From Haloferula luteola (lineage in GTDB: Bacteria; Verrucomicrobiota; Verrucomicrobiia; Verrucomicrobiales; Akkermansiaceae): a DNA stretch of 64,000 bases. A program made the translations under genes and the position numbers. This document shows, one piece after another, positions 58,827-64,000 of this stretch. Below the pieces are notes generated by a model. The model was not told the DNA's origin and searched no databases. It saw only the letters and a list, made by a program, of their open reading frames with translations. Position 1 is the stretch's first letter. Each line of letters begins with the position of its first letter. The DNA lies in contig NZ_JACHFD010000004.1 in NCBI RefSeq assembly GCF_014201715.1, forward strand, positions 217,257 through 281,256, given 5' to 3'.

Positions 58827-59330
58827 ATGATCACCGAATCGGAAAAACAGCGCTTCATCGAGCTTCAACAAATGGCACTCGATGCGGCCCGCCGAGGTGA
58901 CACCGAGATGCTGGCCCCGATGATCGGGGCCGGCATGCCGGTGGAGCTGAAAGACGGGAAAGGCAACACGCTGCTCATGCTGGCGGCCTATCACGGCCAC
59001 CCAGTCCTCGTTGAAGCATTGCTTGCGAGAGGTGCACGGCCGGATGAGCGAAATGATCGCGGTCAAACTCCGCTGGCGGGAGTCGCCTTCAAAGGTCACT
59101 TTGAGGTCGCCCGGATGCTATTGCAGGCGGGTGCCGACCCGGAAGCAGATCAGGGTGGCGGGCAGACTCCGGGGATGTTCGCTGCGATGTTCGGACACCC
59201 CCGGATCGTGGAGCTGTTGGAGGAAGCCGCCGAAGGCCGGCGGCAAAAAGTCTGGGGCTTGCGTGCCTCGACCCTCGCTCGTTGGACCTCGCGCATCCGC
59301 GCGATGTTGCCTCGCCGCGCCGGGGCTTAG
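58827..59330 (+). CDS. ankyrin-repeat protein, AnkB-like catalase partner
   Basis: 167 aa with four ankyrin repeats ('AARRGDTEMLAPMIGAGMPVELKDGKGNTLLMLAAYHGHPVLVEALLARGARPDERNDRGQTPLAGVAFKGHFEVARMLLQAGADPEADQGGGQTPGMFAAMFGHPRIVELL' spans them). In Pseudomonas the ankyrin gene behind katB is needed for full catalase activity; the same order, 20 nt after katA, suggests a similar supporting role. It overlaps the convergent oxidoreductase stop by 3 bp. Confidence 0.85.
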   Translation: MITESEKQRFIELQQMALDAARRGDTEMLAPMIGAGMPVELKDGKGNTLLMLAAYHGHPVLVEALLARGARPDERNDRGQTPLAGVAFKGHFEVARMLLQAGADPEADQGGGQTPGMFAAMFGHPRIVELLEEAAEGRRQKVWGLRASTLARWTSRIRAMLPRRAGA

Positions 59331-60679
59331 ATTTTCTCCCCATAGACCCAGCCGTCGCGGACGGGCTCCTTGAGATACTCGTTCAGCTCGGGGCGGTTGG
59401 TGATTTTCATACTGGAAGCATCGTATTCGATGCGACCCCCGAAGCGCATGGCCATGACTCCCAGTAGCGTCATTTCCGTGAGTTCGGCTGCATAATCGAA
59501 GTTGGAGCCAGGCATGGGGCCGTCGCCGCGAATGGCGTCGGTCCATTCCTTGTAGTGGCCTCCTTTTCCGACCCGTGGAATCTTCCGTTCGGGGATGTCC
59601 TTGCGGAACTCGTTCCAAAGGTCCTGTGGGATCAAGCGGGGACTATCGGGGCGGCCACCGGTCATGAGAGAGGCCTGGTCTCCAACCATGATCATGCCAT
59701 CCGATGCCAGTTCCTTCAGGCCCCACTCGGGGCGGAGATCTGGCCGGAGGTTGCCATCGTGCCAGCGGAGAGTAACGGGCGGTGCGTCGCCGCGTGCAGG
59801 GAACTCAAAGCGGATTTGTGAGGAATCAGGCGTAAAGAGCGTGGAGCCGCCCTCGCGTTTTTCCGCTTCCACCACCGTGGGCATGCCGAGGTTCAACGCC
59901 CAAAAGGGAGCGTCCAAGGTATGGCACGCCCAATCACCCAACTCCGCACAGCCAAATTCGAAGAATCCCCGCCACGTCAGAGGGTGAAGAACCGGGTTGT
60001 AGTCCACCTTTCCCACGTGGGGTCCAACCCACAGATCCCAATCGATCGTGTCGGGCACCGGCTGCGCGGTGGGCGGCATGGCGTCCGGCTTTCGGAAATA
60101 CGGGCCATTGAAATCGGGGCCGGTGAACCATGCCAGAACCTCGGTCACCTGGCCGAGAACGCCGGCCTCGTACCATTCACGAACAAAGCGAATCCCCTCC
60201 GTCGCATGACCTTGATTGCCCATCTGGGAAATCACCCCATAGTGCTTGGCACCCCGTTTGAGCGCCCGGCATTGCCAAACATTGTGAGCGAGCGGTTTCT
60301 CAGTAAACACGTGCTTGCCGAGTTCCATCGCTGCCATCGTCGCCGGGAAATGAGAGTGGTCTGGGGTGCTGACGACGACGGCGTCGATCTCTTTCCCCAT
60401 TTTATCGAGCATCTCGCGGTAGTCGCGGAAACGTTTCGCCTTTGGAAAGCGTTCAAAAGCTCCTGCCGCGCGTTGGTCATCGATGTCGCAGAGCGCGACG
60501 ATGTCTTCGCCGCCGAGAGCGTTGAGGTTATCCCATCCGCGGCCACCCACACCGACAAAGGCGAGCTGGATCTTTTCATTCGCGGAACGGCCCGACTGGC
60601 CAATGGCGAAACGGGGTGCGACCCACGCCCCAGCAGTGAGAGCAGCGGTGGAAGTAAGGAAATGTCGACGAGTCTTCAT
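59327..60679 (-). CDS. Tat-exported Gfo/Idh/MocA oxidoreductase
   Basis: 450 aa from the ATG at 60679. A twin-arginine signal 'KTRRHFLTSTAALTAGAW' is followed by a Rossmann domain ('IQLAFVGVGGRGWDNL', 'VALCDIDDQRA', 'VVVSTPDHSHFPATMAAMELGKHVFTEKPLAHN' with the E-K-P motif) and a C-terminal domain ('LTWRGFFEFGCAELGDWACHTLD'). This is the exported sugar-oxidoreductase type expanded in Planctomycetes and Verrucomicrobia. Exported members often keep the cofactor tightly bound. It is the last gene of an operon with apbE (10-nt gap). Confidence 0.9.
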   Translation of the reverse strand: MKTRRHFLTSTAALTAGAWVAPRFAIGQSGRSANEKIQLAFVGVGGRGWDNLNALGGEDIVALCDIDDQRAAGAFERFPKAKRFRDYREMLDKMGKEIDAVVVSTPDHSHFPATMAAMELGKHVFTEKPLAHNVWQCRALKRGAKHYGVISQMGNQGHATEGIRFVREWYEAGVLGQVTEVLAWFTGPDFNGPYFRKPDAMPPTAQPVPDTIDWDLWVGPHVGKVDYNPVLHPLTWRGFFEFGCAELGDWACHTLDAPFWALNLGMPTVVEAEKREGGSTLFTPDSSQIRFEFPARGDAPPVTLRWHDGNLRPDLRPEWGLKELASDGMIMVGDQASLMTGGRPDSPRLIPQDLWNEFRKDIPERKIPRVGKGGHYKEWTDAIRGDGPMPGSNFDYAAELTEMTLLGVMAMRFGGRIEYDASSMKITNRPELNEYLKEPVRDGWVYGEKI

Positions 60680-60689
60680 GGGTGGAATG

Positions 60690-61508
60690 TCATCCAAGAG
60701 AACGTTTCGTCGGCACGCCGTCTATCTCCTCAAAGTGGTGAAGCAGCTCAGGCGAATCGCGGAGGAGATCGGGCAAGCGATCTGCTGGGGCTAAAATCAA
60801 TGCGGTGGACCAGGCGTCGGCCACCGCGGCGGAGTCGGCAATCACCCAGTGGCGGCCCACGGCAAGGGGAGCGTTGGGGTCAGGGTGCACGATGTGGCTT
60901 CCTTGGATGCCGGTCCCCGAGGCGCTGAGCGCGGCTCTTTCGAGCTGGATCTCCACCGTACTGCGATCGCCATCCAGCTCGATGGGCCAGGAATCCATCC
61001 CGTAGGCGAGGTGCGTGCTGGCACCGGATGAAAGAAGACAGGCAGCCGCGTCCCATTGGAGGAGAATGCCCGCCAAGTAGTCGAGTGCGTAGCCTTTGCC
61101 GATGCCGCCCAAGTCCAGTTCGCGCCCCGGCTCGATGCAGGTGATCGCGGGGCGGTCAGGATGAATCAATAGCCGGCCCGCGGGGGCCGGGAGCGGTCCA
61201 TCCTCCTGATCCTTGCGGTGGCGAATGGCCCGCCCAAGAGTGATATCAAAAAGCCCCCCAGTATCCGTGTGGAGGGTCAGCGCGATCCGAAGGCATTCGT
61301 CGGTTTCGTCGGAGAGGTAGAGCGTTTCCCCGGCTGCTAGCTGATTGATCCTGCTGATCTCGCTGTCCTCCCGGAAGCGGCTCAACTTTCCCTCAAGGCG
61401 GTCAAGTTCCTCAAAGCACTCAATGGCCATGTCCGCGGCTCCCTTCGCCTCCCCGGGAAAGCGCAGATGAAAGACCGTGTTCATGGCTTCGTGGCGGAAT
61501 TGTCTCAT
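60690..61508 (-). CDS. apbE: FAD:protein FMN transferase ApbE-like
   Basis: Attaches FMN to threonine or serine of target flavoproteins, or handles FAD in the periplasm. The ATG at 61508 gives 272 aa starting MRQFRHEAMNTVFHLRF. 'HEAMNTVFHL', 'LSRFREDSEISRINQLAAG' and 'ELDLGGIGKGYALDYLA' (D-x-G-G-I-x-K-G flavin site) are the family hallmarks. No lipoprotein signal is seen, so it may be cytoplasmic or use a different export. Lies 4 nt after the Agl23-like gene. Confidence 0.9.
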   Translation of the reverse strand: MRQFRHEAMNTVFHLRFPGEAKGAADMAIECFEELDRLEGKLSRFREDSEISRINQLAAGETLYLSDETDECLRIALTLHTDTGGLFDITLGRAIRHRKDQEDGPLPAPAGRLLIHPDRPAITCIEPGRELDLGGIGKGYALDYLAGILLQWDAAACLLSSGASTHLAYGMDSWPIELDGDRSTVEIQLERAALSASGTGIQGSHIVHPDPNAPLAVGRHWVIADSAAVADAWSTALILAPADRLPDLLRDSPELLHHFEEIDGVPTKRSLG

Positions 61509-61512
61509 AGAA

Positions 61513-62970
61513 TCAGGGATGGGGTTGGGCGACCGATGCGTCCCAGAAATCGTTGCGCACCCAGACCATGACTGGATTGCCATCGCGCAGCCCTCGGGGA
61601 ATCGGCACGTGAGTTTCCGCCAGCTCCGCGGTGAGGTCGACCATCGAAAAAACCAACGGGAGCCGTGCAAGAGAGGCGGGCGGATGATCCCAATGGCCGA
61701 CCGGTCCACGCTGACGCAAATACCAAGGAAGAGGCCAGTAGCCATGACCGATGATACCGATGGGACTGAGCGGTAGCTCCGGATAAGCCGCTGCCAATTG
61801 ATCGAGCCAGCCATTCAAATTTTCCATGTCCGGACTGGTCGGGACGTAGGCAAATCGATTACGCGCCTCGGAAGGATAGACGAAAGAGGATCTCCAACTT
61901 TGGAGAGTCTGCCAGCTCACTAGGGTCGTGAGGACGCACGCAGCCCCCCACCGCCAGGAATTTCCCGGTGGCACGATGCGCAGGGAAAACCCGGCTAACA
62001 GCAGCACCTGCGCCCACGGAAGCACCATCAACCACGGCGTTTTGTAGGCGATGGCGGAGTAGACGGCGAGTTGGGCGAGGATCGCAAGCGCCAGAAAACG
62101 AACCGTCCGCGTGCGGCACTTCCACGCCGCCAGAATCGCCAGAATCAGCGGTGCCCCAGTCCACCACCACAGGCCGCCGGACTTCAGCGGCCACGCCAGA
62201 AAGTCCAGATACCACCACGCTGCTTTGTCGTGTCCCTCCGTCGTATCGTAGATGAAATACGTCCGCACGGCATCGATGGCCCCTTGCCAGTGGCGGAATC
62301 CATCGGTGTAAAAGGCGAGCGAGATCGCGAGAAAGCTCACGATCCCGATCATGAAATCTCCGCGATGCTTTTGGAAAAGATCGCGAACCGGGGGACGGGA
62401 TTTCCCCAACAAGCCCCACAGGAGGACCGCTGCGATCCCCCAGCCAGCAAGGGTAAGGACGAAAGTCTCCTTCGTGGCATACATCAATCCCAGCCAGAAA
62501 CCGATCGCTCCATACGCTCGCCCCGATGCCAGCTGAACCAACACAAGTCCACCAAACAAGGCTAACAATGACTCGTGAATGAACATGCGGCTGTAGTAAA
62601 CGAGAAGGGGAGACGTCGCCAGAAGGAGTGAGGAAACCAACATCGGAGCTTGACCGAACCGGCGAACCCCGAGGAGCGGGAGTGCGACCGTGAGGAGACC
62701 CGCCAAGGCGGTCAGCTGCCTCAGGGGAAGCATCTCCATCTCCTGCCAGCGGTGATGCCCGGCCAGACTGGAAGTCCATTGCCCCAGGCGGTGAAACACC
62801 GGACCATGATAGTGAACCGGATCAAATCGGTAGTCGCCATCCAACGCCCGAGCGACAATGCGGGCTCCGGTCGCTTCATCGGCATGCACGGGGCGGTTGT
62901 CGAGATCGTGAAATCGCAGCCAACCCGCTAGGGAAAGAATCAGCAGCCAAAAAACGGTGTAGCGGTTCAT
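61513..62970 (-). CDS. Agl23-like (TIGR03663) polytopic membrane glycosyltransferase
   Basis: 485 aa with about 11 transmembrane helices and the GT39/PMT-like N-terminus 'LAGWLRFHDLDNRPVHADEATGARI' (first-loop acidic motif D-E-A). The TIGR03663 family includes flippase-associated Agl23 proteins of halophiles; members are lipid-sugar-dependent glycosyltransferases. 'YYSRMFIHESLLALFGG' and 'YKTPWLMVLPWAQVLLLAG' are recurring family segments. First gene of a three-gene operon, divergent from the GT2 gene (start codons about 55 nt apart). Confidence 0.85.
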   Translation of the reverse strand: MNRYTVFWLLILSLAGWLRFHDLDNRPVHADEATGARIVARALDGDYRFDPVHYHGPVFHRLGQWTSSLAGHHRWQEMEMLPLRQLTALAGLLTVALPLLGVRRFGQAPMLVSSLLLATSPLLVYYSRMFIHESLLALFGGLVLVQLASGRAYGAIGFWLGLMYATKETFVLTLAGWGIAAVLLWGLLGKSRPPVRDLFQKHRGDFMIGIVSFLAISLAFYTDGFRHWQGAIDAVRTYFIYDTTEGHDKAAWWYLDFLAWPLKSGGLWWWTGAPLILAILAAWKCRTRTVRFLALAILAQLAVYSAIAYKTPWLMVLPWAQVLLLAGFSLRIVPPGNSWRWGAACVLTTLVSWQTLQSWRSSFVYPSEARNRFAYVPTSPDMENLNGWLDQLAAAYPELPLSPIGIIGHGYWPLPWYLRQRGPVGHWDHPPASLARLPLVFSMVDLTAELAETHVPIPRGLRDGNPVMVWVRNDFWDASVAQPHP

Positions 62971-63025
62971 GAGACAGGAGGGCCTACGGTTGAAAGTCGG
63001 CCGGCATTGCGGACGTTGTGGGAGA

Positions 63026-63769
63026 ATGCCGAATCAAGGGGTCGAAGCAACCATCGTCCTGGTGACGCCCGTCTGGTGCGACGCCCGGAGACTGGCGCGC
63101 TTTGCCCCGGATTTGGCGGCAGCGCTGGCCGCATCCCAGCTGCCTGTGAAATGGCTGATTGCCGATGATGGATCGGGAGCCGAAGAGCGGCAACGACTTG
63201 AAAAAATCCGTCAGGAGATCGCGGAGGTGTATTCCAAAGTCGAGGTGTCCGGGGAATCCCATCACCGAGGGAAGGGGGCAACCGTGCGCACCGCGTGGAC
63301 TTCACAACCCCAGGCCGAGTGGCTGGCTTTTGTCGATGCCGATGGCAGTGTTTCCGCCAGAGAAACTGTTCGCTTGCTCCGCGAGGCGTTGCGTCGTCGT
63401 CGCTCGATCATCGGAGTGAGAGTTTCCAGTGAAGAAACCAAGGTTCGGGAAGGACTTTGGCGGGCCATTCGGCATCGTGCCTTTCTCGGTGCTACCCGGT
63501 GGTTGGTCGGCCTGGAGACGCGCGATTCCCAATGTGGCGCGAAGGTCATCCGCGGGGAGGAGTTCCGCGACGTCCAAGGGCGATTGCATGAAGAAGGCTT
63601 TGCCTTTGATGTCGAATTGATGGTCGAACTTCACGCGGCTGGCCACTCATGGGTCGAGCTTCCCGTGGCGTGGGATGAAAAGGACGAAAGCCGCCTCCGA
63701 GTCGGAGATTCCTGGAAGATGTTGGCGGCCCTCATGGAGATGAGAAAGCGGCTTTTGAGCGAGAGCTGA
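63026..63769 (+). CDS. family 2 glycosyltransferase (dolichol-phosphate-type)
   Basis: 247 aa from the ATG at 63026. GT-A fold signatures: 'VKWLIADDGSGAEERQRLEKI' (nucleotide site), 'GKGATVRTAW', 'EWLAFVDADGSVSARETVRLL' (D-x-D), and 'SQCGAKVIRGEEF' with 'FDVELMVELHAAGHSWVELPVAW'. Closest in pattern to DPM1/GtrB-like enzymes that load a sugar on polyprenyl phosphate. Its divergence from the Agl23-like lipid-sugar user suggests the two cooperate in surface glycosylation. Confidence 0.88.
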   Translation: MPNQGVEATIVLVTPVWCDARRLARFAPDLAAALAASQLPVKWLIADDGSGAEERQRLEKIRQEIAEVYSKVEVSGESHHRGKGATVRTAWTSQPQAEWLAFVDADGSVSARETVRLLREALRRRRSIIGVRVSSEETKVREGLWRAIRHRAFLGATRWLVGLETRDSQCGAKVIRGEEFRDVQGRLHEEGFAFDVELMVELHAAGHSWVELPVAWDEKDESRLRVGDSWKMLAALMEMRKRLLSES

Positions 63770-63934
63770 AGATCTTTTGAATCTGGCCAGAGTTGGAACC
63801 CTAATGCGACCTGAGAGAGCAGTTGGAGAGGAACCTCTTTGAAAGAGGGATGTTGAAACTGTCGAAAAACCCCTCCCTGTTCCAGCCCGATTTCCGCCCG
63901 CTGGCCCGCCCGCTGCTTCCTCGGGACGCGAGCC
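63770..63934. other. intergenic region ahead of the insertion sequence
   Basis: The left end of the insertion sequence should lie in this stretch. Inverted-repeat ends cannot be confirmed because the right end is outside the window. A CTGTCGAAAAACCCC stretch at about 63857 is a candidate terminal repeat. Confidence 0.35.
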
Positions 63935-64000
63935 ATGGCACGCTTCAAACCCTACGACTACGCCCAGGGACTCATCGTCCCCGTCAACCTCGAGGAACAG
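63935..64000 (+). mobile_element. start of an IS1182/IS5-like transposase, cut by the window end
   Basis: ATG at 63935 begins 'MARFKPYDYAQGLIVPVNLE', nearly the standard N-terminus of IS1182-type (DUF772) transposases ('MARFKxYDYxQGxxIPVxLEEQ'). Only 22 codons are in the window. It suggests an insertion sequence immediately to the right. Confidence 0.75.

Overview
The window looks like a chromosomal contig from a heterotrophic, polysaccharide-degrading member of the Verrucomicrobiota. This is inferred from protein families, not from an rRNA. The pointers are large secreted proteins with 'LSLSTDLQNW'-type and thrombospondin-type-3-like repeats, a GH9 enzyme with LamG modules, a Rex/sigma-70/anti-sigma cluster, a DUF3604/PpiC/HupE cluster, and GC-rich DNA with few Shine-Dalgarno sequences and many GTG starts or 4-bp overlaps.

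Layout. 225-9957: a complete type I-E CRISPR-Cas locus, all on the minus strand: cas3, a 300-bp intergenic island, cas8e-cse2-cas6e-cas7e-cas5e-cas1-cas2, a 71-bp leader, and an array of 16 perfect repeats plus one degenerate terminal repeat. 9958-10548: decayed DNA. 10549-18291: secreted proteins of unknown role, including a protein built from four exact-period 570-bp tandem units and a metzincin-like protease. 18518-24275: GH43 arabinanase, ethanolamine ammonia-lyase EutBC, an AraC regulator and xylose isomerase. 24395-29875: rex, sigma factor and anti-sigma fusion, dCMP-type deaminase, DoxD/DoxA fusion, TPR protein, nadD. 30324-35328: a DUF3604/hypothetical/PpiC/HupE operon in which the first three genes are broken by in-frame TAG codons and homopolymer frameshifts. 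35570-35700: a strongly structured RNA candidate. 35707-41281: uxaC, a pseudogene graveyard carrying pieces of a SNF2 gene tail, and the intact SWIM/SNF2 helicase. 41288-46939: a cecR-ybhG-ybhF-ybhS-ybhR exporter operon. 47060-48530: MATE pump behind an attenuator-like leader. 48954-59330: GH9 enzyme, ZnuD-like TonB receptor, oxyR/katA/ankyrin module. 59327-63769: Agl23-like glycosyltransferase, ApbE, Gfo/Idh oxidoreductase and a GT2. 63935-64000: start of an IS transposase.

The most interesting stretch is the island between cas3 and cas8e (6982-7281). One base after the cas3 stop lies a solitary CRISPR-repeat-like hairpin with the same 6-bp stem as the array repeat. The DNA that would be its 'spacer' begins with a 17-nt sequence found again (16/17) 92 bp further on, in the region expected to hold the cas8e promoter or leader. 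This is the architecture of CreA/CreR-type non-canonical guides that make Cascade repress a nearby promoter. The same 300 bp also hold a tRNA-like element with a canonical T-arm and acceptor stem, and on the opposite strand a possible promoter followed by a very strong intrinsic terminator. Together these could form an RNA-based control or addiction module of the CRISPR locus; the function is inference, the sequence relations are directly visible.
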